64,000 nucleotides of DNA, taken from positions 1,302,001-1,366,000 of the forward strand of contig CASHTG010000019.1 of NCBI GenBank assembly GCA_949357655.1, read 5' to 3'. A program made the translations under genes and the position numbers. Each line of letters begins with the position of its first letter. Within the stretch, counting starts at the first letter, position 1. Origin of the DNA: Parascedosporium putredinis (Eukaryota > Ascomycota > Sordariomycetes > Microascales > Microascaceae). Of the stretch, positions 25,046-36,947 are shown one piece after another. A model generated the notes under the pieces. It had not been told where the DNA came from. It ran no database searches and was given only the letters and a program-made list of their open reading frames with translations.

Positions 25046-26599
25046 CTAGAGAAGTTGCGAAGCAATTCCAATCATCACAAGGCACAGAATCACCTGCTCC
25101 CGGTCAATGATGGGGGTCTGCTCTGTGCTGACTTTTCCCCATCAGATGTAGAATCTCCAGGAGAAGTAGGGGACGCGACAGTGGTAGGTTCGAGAATTGC
25201 TTGAGTCCCGTTGGATGGGGTGATGTCGGTTAAGCTAGTCGATTGAAGGGTAGACTCCGAAAATTGAACGATTGTGTAGCTCACATTCACTGCAGCTGCA
25301 GTGTTAGTGATGTATACTGTCTGCTCACCACCGACAAGTTCAGTAGCAGCCATGTTAGAAAGGACCGGGGTCACAGAGCCAGCGCTTCCACCAGCCGAAG
25401 TGGAATTGGTGTATTCGGTCCTGGTGACAAGAACGGTGTCCTGATGAGTGAGGGTAACAGTAACCGTACCCCGAGACTTGGGACTGTCAGAACTTGAATG
25501 ACTAGAGAGGCTTGGGCCATCTTGAGCATCCTTGGTAGTCTTGGTCTCAAGACTAGTACTTGATTCCTTGCCCACCTCAACGGGAATGAGTGTCTTCGTG
25601 ATAGTAATAAACCTGGTATCGTTGCAGCCAAAGCGATCCCCAGAGACCAGAGTGGATGATGGGAAGACGGACGTGGCTGTTGTATCACCATGAGGGGTTA
25701 CGATCACGACATTTGTGGGGGTAAGGGTTTTGGTCTTCGTCACCGTCTTGGAGATTGATGTTCGCGTCAGAGTGCCTTCAGAGGACTTCTGAACGTTCCC
25801 AGCGGAGACAAACCCAGAAGAGGCCGTCCATTCCAAAGACGAAAAATAAGGTCTGGTTGAGTTACCGTAGGGAGCAGGGCCAACGGATGTTATCTGACTG
25901 ACAACGGTAGGAGCCGAAGTCAGGGCAGCTGAGACGGCGAGAGAAGTATCCGGTGCGATCAGGGAAGATTGGTCGACAGAGGTGACACTGACAACCCTAC
26001 AAAAACAGATCAACAGGCTGCAAAGTGAAGGCAGGCTGAAGAGATAGGGAAGACACTTACATCGAAGAATTGAAGGTCACAAGCGATGACGTGCTAGTAA
26101 ACCCGGGCCTAAAATTATGTACTTAGTGATGGCGGTGCAAGTAAGGGGAGATTATAAACCCTACGTCGTGGTGGCTGCCTCAGAGGTACTGCTAGTTCTA
26201 GACGTTCCGTTGAAGATATAAGTGGCAGTAATGGTCGGTCTCCCAGTGGTAGCGATAGAAGAGCTGAAATTTCCAGAGGAGGGCCAGCCAAAAGGTCACC
26301 GACGGCCTGACGGCGACTCAGGGAGTTCTGGGGGTCGTCCCCTGAGTAGTGGCGTTCTTGTAGGGATCAGTGATTTCCGTGTTACCATAGAGAGCGCTCA
26401 CAATAAGAGCGGCAGGCATCGCGACCATGAGAATGGCAAGCAAGCAAATAAGTCCGACGATACAGCTACGAACGTAATGACGGAGAGGCTTCTTGACCTT
26501 GTTATCACTGGCCATAGTATGGTCGCGAGCCATGCTCTTGTTGGGGTGCCGTTCGCCAACCTGAACATGGGGCTCCTTCTCAAGGACTACGCAAGCCAT
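25046..26599 (-). CDS. Ser/Thr-rich single-pass membrane protein, mucin-like, unknown function
   Basis: I do not recognise a named family. The ATG at 26599 gives a short basic cytoplasmic N-terminus. A strong membrane helix at about residues 46-72 (CIVGLICLLAILMVAMPAAL) follows, so the topology is probably type II. The ectodomain is Ser/Thr/Asn-rich, with many N-x-S/T sites and recurrent hydroxy-amino-acid motifs such as TKTKTLTPTNVVIV, ITITKTLIPV and TVTVTLTHQDTVLVTRTEY. Introns fit cleanly at 26109-26164 and 25997-26060. One-base breaks lie near 26340 and 26285. A third in a five-C run near 25117 (coding strand) decides the end. As read, translation stops at about 25090. With one more C it continues into the hydrophobic tail VILCLVMIGIASQLL and stops at 25046. 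Estimated length is about 478 residues. It is probably a cell-surface glycoprotein. Confidence 0.65.
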
Positions 26600-28707
26600 T
26601 AGCCTATAACTCTCATATGAAGAATCCCAGGGAGGTCATACTCGATGAAGACGCCATTTTTTGACGGTCAGGACTGAGAGTAGTTAGATCGCTGTTGTCT
26701 ATAGATGGAAGAAGACGCCACAGAGGACTTACGGAAAAACTTCGTCTTCTATTTGAGGTCGTTGAATTGCTTCAAGGGGATAGAATGCAAGTTCGATTTC
26801 TGGAGGCCAGGCCAACGAGAGGTTAACCGAGATCAGATTCAGAGTCCAATGAGAAAGAGCGTCGGCTTTCTAAGGCTTCGACAAGGTGAAGGGGAGGCAG
26901 AGAGGAAGAGAGTATCAAAGTATTGAGGTGCTGAGCACACCTATCAAGTGATGAAGAAGGATGGTGTATGGAGATGCTGGCTTGCGCTTCTTGCATAGAC
27001 ACGCAAGTGTAGAATGGGTATGAAGGCGTTTGAGGGGGTGTTGAAGGTGGGATTAGGGCGGGAAGGGTTGGGATGGGCTCGGAGTGGAAGGAGCATAGGT
27101 GGAAGTCAGGGTTTCGAATGTCGAAGATGAAGAGAGAACGCGGCAGGTTCCGGAGTGTTTGTGGCCTGAGAGAAAAGAATAAACACATGCCGACTTACCA
27201 GAAGATCAGGTCTAACTTGAACGCTTTCGAGATATTGCCCGTTAGAAGGAAGAATGGTGGAGGGTTTCGAATGAACGGCTACGCGGTGGCAGGAGGGGAA
27301 GAAGAAGGTATAGCTGAGCTTACAATTCAATCTAGAGCGATGGTTCTTGGTTAGCTCTTGACATAGACCCAAATCAAGCAGGGCTAGCTGCTCTCTGAAG
27401 AGGACGGTGTCGCACCAGCCGCTTTATGAAGAGCTCATCAACTAGTAATGAATGAAACTTACGGTAGTATCGTCCGGCTTCAAGCAGTTGCTTCCGCGAT
27501 ATGTTTTTGAAAGAGTGAATAGAGTTGAAGTGTTGGGGATCGAGGTTTTTGTAAAACGATTGAAGTGAAGTTGGAAAAGTTGGTGGGTGGGAGGAAGTGA
27601 AGCAACATGAAGTTGGGTTGGGGCCGAAGAGGGCCATTAAATAGTTAGCCAGTTAGCAAGCAATCAGTAGGGAAAGATACGCAGACTGAAGATATGGAAC
27701 TGGAGCTGCAGGTAAGGAAGGAGCACAGGAGCAGGGGCGGAGGCTAGAAAATGGGGCAGGAGCCTTGGAGATGGGACTTGTTCGGCATCGTGGTAGACTA
27801 TCCACGATCGCGACATGGATCTCACCTTTCTGGCCAACCGCGTACCTTGTGATACACTCTAGAACGGCCGAGAAGAAGGGACAGTATAGACTAAGAGGCC
27901 CTATGCAAGCCCGACTTGTAGGCCGTCCGGAGTTGTGGGCAAGGTTATATCTCCTCGAGGCGTCGTGATTTCAAACACAATGATTTCATTCTCAAAAGCG
28001 GCATGATGGGGAACAGGCATTTGAGGTATAGACCCCAGCCATCGCTCGTACTCGCAATATGTTAGTGAGCCAACGCCCAGGGTTTTCTTAGCCATATTCA
28101 TAGTCTAGATTCTTGCCCATTAGAGGTCCTACGTGAGAGTATTGAAAATGTGGAACACACAGAAATTAGCTGGTGCACATATACAGCCAACCATAAGTAC
28201 CAATCCGTCTCCATTCTATGACGAATGTCGTTTTATCAGCCTGGTGAGTCCATCCTCCTCAAGTCCACTGGCTACTTCTCCCGTAATTGTCCAGAGGGCG
28301 ACTAACACGCCGAAGTGAAATGACGTTGAAACTCGGCACCGGCCAACCGCTTAGTCAAACCATGAAGAAGAAAAAAGCAAGCACGCGCGTTGGTCACTTA
28401 CACGTTGCACTTGTCTACCTCGGTACGAACCATCGCGTCTCAACCGCCAAGGTCTCTTCAAAAGGGCGAAAGAACAGTTTAAGTGTCACCAACGGGTATC
28501 TACGAGATTTGGCTCACTATGGTCGCGTTTTGGTGCTAAATTATTTGCTATATTTAGAATATAGACGACATTGATTCTTTCAAGCCACCCAAGCCGCCCA
28601 CCCCTCCCCGGTCCACCAAACACTGTCGATCGCAAGGCACGGGCCGGGGTTAAAGAACAGGGAGGTGGCGAACGCAGCCTGTATAAAAAAGCAAGCTCCC
28701 CGCTAGA
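26600..28707. other. Intergenic, no convincing gene
   Basis: The part nearest the membrane-protein gene is pyrimidine-rich on its coding strand and may be its leader. On the minus strand, a small frame (27637-27374) ends in a good GTAAGT donor near 27460, and a 66-codon frame (28101-27901) has reasonable composition. Neither has homology I can recognise. Sequence near 28500-28560 is AT-rich. Confidence 0.45.
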
Positions 28708-31445
28708 CTAAAATTTGGAAGGGGTGCTACCAGATACATCCTTGCCAAACGCATCATACCTGTTGCCCATCCGAGAAGCCTTTTGCTCAGATCCCCCTTG
28801 TGCAGTTTTGCTAGATAGTTGCGGAACTCTCTCGACATTTGCACCGTTGCCTTGAGGTGGTCCGACTTGATGAGGATGCGCCCCTCCTTGTCTTTTGGTT
28901 TTGAGCCTCGGCGAGTGCCACGGCAACCTGGAAAGCTACTCGTGGGTGTATCTGTTAGTCCTCTTCATTCGGAACGGGGTATCGTGATAGTAGCGGAATA
29001 ACACTTGTTGAACGAGACAAGGGAAGAAAGGATGAGTAAGATCGGAGGGGGACCTCGAGGGTCGCTTACCATTTCTAATTTCTCGACCGTTCCATTCCAA
29101 GGCCTGCATCTCCTGAGACTGGACATAGTCCTTGGCGGATTGCGTGATTCGCATCGTCGTTTCCCTGTCCTCCTCCAGCTTCTCGAAAAAGGTGTTCCAC
29201 AGTCGTTCCCTCTCCTCGTGCTCGAAATTAGGATAGTGTATCTGCAAGTGTATACGCGAGATAAACGCTTCATCAAACGTTCCCACCCGGTTCGTCGTGA
29301 TGAAAAGTATACCCTTGTAATACTCCAGGGCGCGCAGGAAACCAGCAACAAGGTGGTTTCGCTCGATATCCTGGACCTGCCTCTCCTCCATGTAGATATC
29401 CGCTTCGTCGACAAGCATAACGGCGCCCCATTTTTCGGCTGCCTTGAACCACTTGACGAGGTTTTCTTCAATCGTCTCCGGTTTCACGCCGATATCTGAG
29501 CAGGTCAAGGACAACAGGGGTCTTTCAATAAACTCGGCGATACATTCTGTGGCCGACGGGGACTAAGTCAGAGCGCCGTCGGCATCCTTGAAAGCAAGCA
29601 CAAGCGACTCACCTGCAGTATACGTTTTTCCCACTCCAGGGCCTCCGTGGAGGAGTATCGTCAAGCCCTCGCCTTTCCCTTCAATGAAATCGGGAGACCA
29701 GGTCGTCTTGGTTTGCGTGTTCGCGGGCGCTTTATAGACATCGGTGATTTTCGTGTATAGCCTTTCCTCGCGAAGGTGTGACCCAGCGTTGTCTCGGATA
29801 TATACCTGGGTCAAGTCCTTGATAAGCTCCTTTGTGGAGTTCTTCATCACGAGCCGGTCGAAGAGGGCACTGTCAAACACTGGGTCCTGGAAACCGTCGA
29901 CTCGAAGGAGCTCTGGAAAGTTTTACGTGGTGAGTTCGTCAGCTTCAACCTTGCTAATGGCAGGTCACTCTCTGCTCGAATCGAGGCTAAAACTTACTCC
30001 AAGCCCTGATCTTGAACACGAAAGCCTCCATGGACTGGTCGCACAGGAAATATTGGTGCTCCGATATCTCGTCCACTAGGAGAGGATTGACCCTGGAATA
30101 TTTCGCAAATTTGGGCTTGGTGGCATGGCTGTAGATGACCTCCTCGCAGTTCTGGCATGCGCAGATCCCGACCGGCCCTGATGGCTGTTCCAGGCTAGGT
30201 AGGAGCTCCGTTCTTTCCCTAGCGTCCACCATCGCGTAGTGAATGGGGTCAACCATGACAAGACTAGAGTACTGAATGTCGCGTCAAGGGCGGCGTTAGC
30301 GAGAGGAAAGGCAGGGTACCCCCTCATTGGGATAGGCGGGGAGTGGGCTTACAGAGCGTCTCGGAAAGTGGATGGTGATACCATCAAAATAGTGGCAGCC
30401 AACCTTGCGCCGGAGGTTAAACCATTTCTTCCCTCGGTTTACAAAATGCTGCCTGATAGCCAAAACCTCATCTTCGGTTATGTTATCGGTGAACCGCAGG
30501 TACTCGCACGGATAGATGGAAAGGGATGTAATTTTTTCTCGCCAGAAAAGTGCTGAATCGTAGTACTGCTTGATGCAGGTCCTACCCACACAGAGTCGGC
30601 GTCGATATGCCAAAGCGTGACTTCATAAGCACTTGTCGAGCCGTTCACGAGCTCGTAATCCACACTGGAGACAACATAAGGCTCATGCTCGGCGACTTCG
30701 AAGACATCAAAGTAGGCGTCGATACCCGGCCGGTAAAGGAGCCAGAGCATGTCAAAGGTGGCATATCCCCTTGCATGACGGGCTCTTTCGGCATTCACGG
30801 CTTCTTGAATGTGCTCCTTGACGAAATCTTGAACAATACCTAGGTGCCTTGCGGCCCATCGGTTCGGGCACGACGGGTCCCCGTGGCGGCAAGCTTGGCG
30901 GCTCTTTCTCGGTATGCCGTGAATTCCTTTTCGTAAAAGACAAAGACAGAGTAAGGCTCCAAGATTTTGATGACGTTTCCGGAAAGATCAAGCTTGGGAA
31001 AGTAGTCAACCACACACCGGAGGGCCTCGGCAACGGCAGGGGAGAATATGTTGATATACGCACGCCCTTTACCCTTATCGGTCTTCTTTATGTCCTCCGC
31101 CTTTGTCGCCGAAGTCAGTTCTTTCTGGCTTGACAAGCGGACCTCGACATACTCAAAGACTGGAGGCTCTTCCAAAGCGTCAAGCGTGGCTGTTCTTCCC
31201 TGGATCGAAAAAGTACCAGAGTCTTTACCGACATATTCAATTCTATATCGTATAGGACCTGACTCGTCTGTGCCGGTAGACGTCTTTTCAGCGAGGGAAT
31301 CGACTGCCGGTGTCACCTTGGGCGGCACATCGTCAACAACAGGACTGTCCTGGTCATTACTTTCTTTGATCCCAGGCTTTTCTAAAGTGACAGATTGAAA
31401 TCTTGTCTCCAAGCCCCCTACCTGACCGGCCAGATCTGCTGTCAT
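28708..31445 (-). CDS. AAA+ ATPase with N-terminal DUF7025-type region
   Basis: This belongs to the large fungal family of AAA ATPases that carry a DUF7025 domain before the ATPase; their cellular roles are mostly unknown. The ATG at 31445 opens MTADLAGQVGG. The N-terminal half contains the family blocks ARGYATFDMLWLLYRPG and FNLRRKVGCHYFDGITI. The AAA core shows Walker A (HGGPGVGKTYTA, about 29620-29650), Walker B (AVMLVDEADIY, about 29420), sensor 1 (LFITTNR) and an arginine-finger region (DEAFISRIHLQIHYP). The C-terminal lid reads VAFQVAVALAEAQNQK and REFRNYLAKLHKGD. Introns fit at 28939-29069, 29547-29612, 29913-29997 and 30272-30352. One-base breaks occur near 30842, 30590, 28890 and 28775. 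Estimated length is about 795 residues. All catalytic motifs are intact. It is divergent from the DUF7708-type gene. Confidence 0.88.
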
Positions 31446-32066
31446 TGTCTAGAATGTTCAAGATAAGAGGGTCTTCATGTAAGCCGAAGATATCGCAGGA
31501 AAAAAGCGGTAGGCGACAATGCGAGACGATGAAAGGCCGATATGATCGCTTGCGAAGCGACAGGTAAAAGAAAACGAGCTCGCTTAGCCTAGGCTTTTCC
31601 ACGACCAGAAAAACCTAATGCTTGACGAGGTATTGAGGGGAAGGTGGGCAGAAGTTTTTGAGGGAAGGGGGCACAGCCTGGCGGGATGGCTGCTTATGCC
31701 TTATGCCTCCGCATTCATTAGGAACGAGTTGCCATCAATTGATCCTAGTCCACAGTCCGATGTTGGTGGTTGGGGGCCAAAATCCATCTGCATGCGGGGA
31801 GGATCACTGTGACGGTGGCTGTGGTGATGCCTGCTTGCGCGCACATGAAGGACCAGCATCAGAACCCCGCGCAACTTGGTAGATGCAGGCAGAGCCACCT
31901 CTGAGAAATGCAAGTGCCGGTATCAAATAAGTTTATACTCGTCGGCTCCCTCAACTGTGCTAGACCACATCTCAAGAACGAGGCCGTATCTTGATAGCTC
32001 AATATTAAAAGTTCCATCTTATTTCTGATCTTGCAGTTTTTGTATAGCCCTATAGGCTCAGCGAAG
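31446..32066. promoter_or_regulatory. Shared divergent promoter interval
   Basis: A 621-base gap separates the start codons of the AAA+ ATPase gene (minus) and the DUF7708-type gene (plus), so both promoters must lie here or overlap. I saw no clear named transcription-factor site. No gene fits between them. Confidence 0.45.
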
Positions 32067-34181
32067 ATGGCTAGGTTCGATCCAGAGCCGGGAGCTTTAG
32101 TTCAGAGCTTCTCTTGGGAATTGGAGACTCGACGAAGGACCGAAGCGGACACGGCCGAATATGACCAACTGCGGACTGATTTATCGTCGGAAAGGGATAG
32201 ACGGATGAGAGAGAGGAACAAAGACATTGAGCGTCTCGAGGAAATGTTCAAAGCGACAAGGTGAGCAATTCATCAACAACATTTGAACACATGGGACTTT
32301 TAAAGGCACCACCTAACGGGGTTTAGACCGGACGATGCCCTCATTTTCAACAAAGCTAAGCGCCAACTCTTGGATTCCATGAGGAAATTCCAGAGCCATG
32401 TACCTGGCGCAAAGGAAAATGAGTTGCCCACCTCTTGGGATGATGTTGTTTTGGCAGCGACCGCGGTCCAGACCCAGTGGGAGACGAAAGCTAAAGACTC
32501 GCGCACCGGCCGGGCGAGAGAGTTGGTCCGCAAGGTGTGCAACGGCATGAATAACCACGCCACGGCGCTAAAGATGCTCCCCACGGAAAGCGAATACGTC
32601 TCGCTGGTTGCCGGCTCCGTCTTGATGATCATCAAGGTACCGTACTCTATGGTGCCCTTTGAGGACTCTGATAAACTAACGGAAATCATGCGCGACTTAC
32701 ATAGGCTGCCGCAAACCATGTCAATATCTCGGAGGCTTTCGCCAAGGGCATGGTTGAGATCAATGATGCTGTGCGGCTTGAGAATCTGAGCCATGTCTAC
32801 GACACGCCGGTCCTCAAGCAACTCACCATGCGCCTCTATGCACAAATCTTCTCCTACCTTATCAAATTCATGACCTGGTACACTGACCGCAGCGTGGCGA
32901 GGTTGCTCAAGAGCTTCAACGAGTCCTCCTTGCGGCTGCTTGAAGACGACCTCTCGCAGATCAAGCTCGTCTCCAACCTCCTCTCTCGGCAGATCCAGCT
33001 GCACATGTCGGCGGATGTCCGGGTCTCCAAACTCATGCTGGAAGACTTGAGCGGCGATATCCGCTACCTGCTCCGATTTTCGGAATTGGAAGAGAGGCAA
33101 TCCAAGATTCGGGATGCCGCCAACGCCGAACTGCTGCGGGCCATTGTGCGCGGCGAGATTGAAAAGTCCAAGGAAGAGGTCAAGGAATGCATGCTCGGCG
33201 TCATGAGCTCCTATAACGAGATGATGCGCAGTGCTATTTCCGGGAGTGGCATAACCGGCCTCCTCGAACAGCAAGTACCCGAGACCATTCGTACCTTGAC
33301 ACAACTTTCACCGGCCGGCATTGATGCCGATAAACGGCGCTATCGGCGGAGCGTGAGCGGGCCTCGGGACACCCACTCCACTTCTGACGCTGACGATGGA
33401 CACCAAACTTTGGACATGGAGAGTATAAGGTTAGCGTCACGGCACTTTGAGGAATATTTCACCTGGGAGCACGTCCATCCTTTCATCGAGACGCCAAGTC
33501 CCTTGCTCGCAGACACCGCTTTCGTGGTGAGGCTAGACGCCTTCACCACCTCCATGGAGTCTCAGCTTCTCTACGCGTACGGCCGGTTCCACACACAGGG
33601 CCCAGGAATATTGGACAAATCTGCGGTCGTGTACAAAACCCTCGCCCAGGAAGCCGGGGTGCCCGTGGTTTCGTACTTCTGCGAGCTATCCCACGACGAC
33701 CCGCCCCTGATAGGAGTCGGGAGTCAGTGGAGCTTTCGGCTCTACTATATGCCTTGATCCGCCAGGTTATCGATCTCCTCCCCACCAACAACACCCAGGT
33801 TGCGACTTTTCTGGACGAAGAGAGATTCTCGACTCTAGATGGTACTTTGCGCACTTGGAAGGACGCCTTGGAGCTTTTTGAAAACCTCGTGGATGGCGTC
33901 CGTTTGCCGCTCGTGCTCTTCGTTGTTCATGGCCTCAACATCCTCGAAGAAGAGGCCCAAGGTATCGCTGCCGAGGCACTGGAGGATCTTGTTCAATGTT
34001 TCACGCGCTTAGCGAACCCCTTGCCGGTGCTGAGGGTACGGTCATCAAAGTCTTATTCACAACCTCTGGGTTGTCGGAAGTGCTTCTCAGCCTGTTAAAC
34101 GAGGATTGCGTAATCGCTTGTAACTCTTCGTCCGGTCCGGCTAAGAAACGAGGGCGGCCGCGGCAAATCATATCATACTAA
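32067..34181 (+). CDS. DUF7708-type protein with decayed P-loop and C-terminal AT-hook-like motif
   Basis: The ATG at 32067 opens a charged coiled-coil-like N-terminus. A DUF7708-type helical domain follows (TSWDDVVLAATAVQTQW, RELVRKVCNGMNNHATALKMLP, EYVSLVAGSVLMIIKAAANH). Such domains usually sit before a STAND/NACHT-like NTPase in fungi. A long helical middle leads to a vestigial NTPase. Its P-loop-like GPGILDKS keeps Lys-Ser but has Asp in place of the second Gly. A Walker-B-like LVLFVVHGLNILEEE and a sensor-like KVLFTTSG follow. The C-terminus, KKRGRPRQIISY, carries the GRP core of an AT-hook. No WD40, ankyrin or TPR repeats follow. Introns fit exactly at 32261-32326 and 32637-32704, the second with a CTAAC branch site. 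One-base breaks are near 33718 and 34037, both in G runs. Estimated length is about 660 residues. Domain naming is from memory of the family. Confidence 0.8.
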
Positions 34182-34687
34182 GTGATGAATTCCATTGGCA
34201 GCTAGAAGCCACCGGTCGCGCCACCTATTTATTCGAAGCACGGCGTACCTCTTATACTAAAACAGGGACTTCCTTTCATCTCATTTTTATTCTAGAGATC
34301 CAAGGGGTCGATGGTCGCCAAGTTTCGGGATTCCCTTGGGCATTAGCAAGAGCTGGTTAAGCGTGTTGCAAGCAGAGGGGAGGGCAAAAGACCTAAGCTA
34401 ATAAAACGGTTATTTCTAAAGGGCTTTCCGTGTAATACTATACATTGATGTGCTACCGTTAAATATTAGAGGCCTTCCACCACGCCCCTACTGCAAACAA
34501 GAATTGCCAACTCCGTGACTGGAGAGGGCTAATCCAACTGCATCGAACTCCCAAGGAGAACAAGAATCTCGTGATACTGTGTATACTAGCAAGAAACAGG
34601 TATTCTCGAGACTCCCCCAGCACCCTACGCAACGCCTCTTCGACTTTTCTTCCATACCGGCCTGTAGCCTCGTAGGGAAGATGATGA
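34182..34687. other. Convergent 3' region, nothing recognised
   Basis: About 500 bases lie between the stop codons of the DUF7708-type gene and the sorting nexin. They are probably the two 3' UTRs. The first part is AT-richer than the flanking coding DNA. Confidence 0.5.
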
Positions 34688-36947
34688 TTAGTCCATCTCA
34701 ATCTTATCCACCTCATCCCGTGCCTCTTCCCACGTCTCCTTGTTCTTCTTTGCCCATTCTACCTGGCTCCTCGCATACGCCAGCTACAAGGGGTGAATTA
34801 GAGATCGTGTTAGCGTTTGAAGAAACCATGGGACTCGGTGGGGAAAACGGTGCCTCATGGACAACCAAAGGGAACACTAAGAAAAAAGGGCTTACCATGT
34901 ACCGCCGGAGGTCGTCCTCCTTTTCGCGCTGGAACCTTTTGAGATCCTGCAACGTGCTTGCACTAGCATCCTTGACATCCTGTGCTGACGCGACCTGCGC
35001 CTGCTCGAGATGCCCAATACTCTCCCTCGTCTTTCCAATCAGGTCACGTCGCGTCCTCTCTGGATCCACATCGGCTACGCCCTGGATCGCGTGCCGGATG
35101 GGCCCAAAGATTTTGTTCGTGATGGAGTTGCCGCTGGGCATCTTCTTGTGCACTGGGGCACTGGGTGTCCGCTCAGGAGCCCCTGCCTTGCCGAAGGCAC
35201 CGACGAGACACCGTGAGTGGGGGAAGTCAGAGTCAAAGGACTCCGCGTCATCCTGGCTACCTTCCCGCGAGTGTCGCGCCGCGTGGTCCTGGGTCGCGGA
35301 TTGTCGCCGGGGGAGAGGTGATGGTTTGGCTGCCGCTTAGGTATTGCTCGATCCTCCTAGCCTCGGCCTCGCTGTGCTCGAGCTGGTCAAGAAGGGCCCT
35401 CTTCTTGTTCAACTCGTCAGTAGTCATGTCTTGTTGGACTCGCTTGAGAACCCGGTACCGGAGCACGTTCTTGACGACACCCGCAAACTGCGCATTCTCA
35501 CGCATGGGCTCTGCAAAGTTGGCTCCCAAAGTGCTTGAGAGCTCCTCGGTCGCAATATACGAGGAATCTGCGGCCTGGCCGATGCGTTCGATCGCGGCGC
35601 CAAGAGTTTGGGACTGCTCTGAAAGCGCAAAGGCGTTAAAACGAGACCCGAGTTCGCAAAGATCGGCGGCTAGTGATGAAAGGTGGCTAAGAGTTCTCCG
35701 GTTAACCTTTTCGATAGGGCCCGTGAGGAGCTGCTCCAATTCTCTGATCGAGGCTTCGAAAGAGATGAAGTACGGGTCGAGTTCTTGTTCACTAAGCTTC
35801 TTGTTGTCGGGGGAATCTACTCAGTGCACCTCCGGAGTACGGATCGAACTCCTGGGTCGGGCTGGCGTTTGCTGTGCCGGACTTCAACCTTGACGAGCTC
35901 GCGGGAATGGGAAGGTAGGAATGGGCTGGCGTGGGGTTGGCGGTGTTGAGAGGGGGGCCTTCAAAATAGACTTGGGAATAGACGCAATAGGATGGGAGTT
36001 TAGGACCTCACTCTATAGGGCGCGGTACCGATCCTTTCTTTTAGCGACGAGCGCACGGCAAAGCATGGGGAAGAGACATGATTACCTACCCAACTAGCAT
36101 TAGGGTCCAGGAAGCGCCACCAGACGCCGTCAGTCCTCACTTGTTCCATCCTACGGCAGCGGTTCAGAAACACGGCCAACATCCTCTTGCGCAAATCGAT
36201 GATTGCTTGGTCTTGCTTAGCGTTGGTGGGGTTCGCCGCATAGTCCGCCATCGTATGCTTCTCGGGGATCGGGGGATGACGAGCGTCGGGTGCAGCCTAG
36301 TTAGAGCATCTCTAAGAGACGCGAACTCGGAATATCGCCGTCGAACCTCGAGGTCCTGCGTTTTTCACGTTAGAAGCTGCGGTAAACAGGCAAGGTTGCG
36401 GCCAGGAAGGCTTAGACGCACATCGGTTCGGATAGTGTAAACAATATACCGGCCACCGCTATCGGGACTTTTTCCTGCGTCCGTGATGAGTATGGGCAGC
36501 TCGGGATTCTCGTAGAGGATCTGCTCGATGCGGCTGTCGTAGCCTCCCGGCTTTCTCCTCGGAGCCATCTCCCCGAGATCCCGCGCCGCGTCCTCTTCAT
36601 CGCTCTCCGCATTTCTCCCGAGGGTGTCTTGGATGGGTTCGCTGTCGGTCGTCGATGTGGGTGTCGCAGGGGTATCGTAGCGGGGATCTTTTGAAAGGGA
36701 AAAAGGGTTCGCCAATCTAGTCAGCCTCTTGATCAAGTCCAGCCTCGCCACGCTGGGCATTAACCCGCACGCACAGTCCCCGCACACGGGCAAGCTATTC
36801 CCGCGACGCCGGACGCGACCTTGGAAACGCAGAACCGGGAGTAGACTCACATCCTTGGGACTCGGGAGATGATGGATGGCCCGTAGGCGACAGGTCGGCC
36901 CGGGCAAAGCTGGTGCCGTAGGGATTGTTGTCCTCGTCGTTCCACAT
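34688..36947 (-). CDS. SNX41: Sorting nexin SNX41/ATG20 (PX-BAR protein)
   Basis: SNX41/ATG20 proteins bind phosphatidylinositol 3-phosphate on endosomes and act in recycling and selective autophagy. The start at 36947 gives the characteristic MWNDEDNNPYGTSF. The PX domain runs from YDSRIEQILYENPELPILI through GGRYIVYTI and DLEVRRRYSEF, with the lipid-binding RRRY, to LRKRMLAVFLNRCRRMEQV and WWRFLDP. The BAR-type helical part begins at ELDPYFISFEASIRELEQL and continues through VNRRTLSHLSSLAADLCELGSRFNAF. After GNSITNKIFGPIRHAIQGV and DPERTRRDLIGKTRESI the protein ends DKIEMD. Introns include 34784-34895, about 36020-36090, about 36363-36440 and one after the first 35 codons. One-base breaks occur near 36272 and in the Pro-rich linker between 35200 and 35970. 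Estimated length of about 630 residues fits the family. Confidence 0.92.

Noticed and set aside
27374..27637. Possible first exon ending in a GTAAGT donor
   Set aside because: No convincing second exon continues it; it may be part of a leader of the mucin-like gene.
27901..28101. 66-codon minus-strand frame with ordinary composition
   Set aside because: It is too short and has no homology or neighbouring exons that join it.
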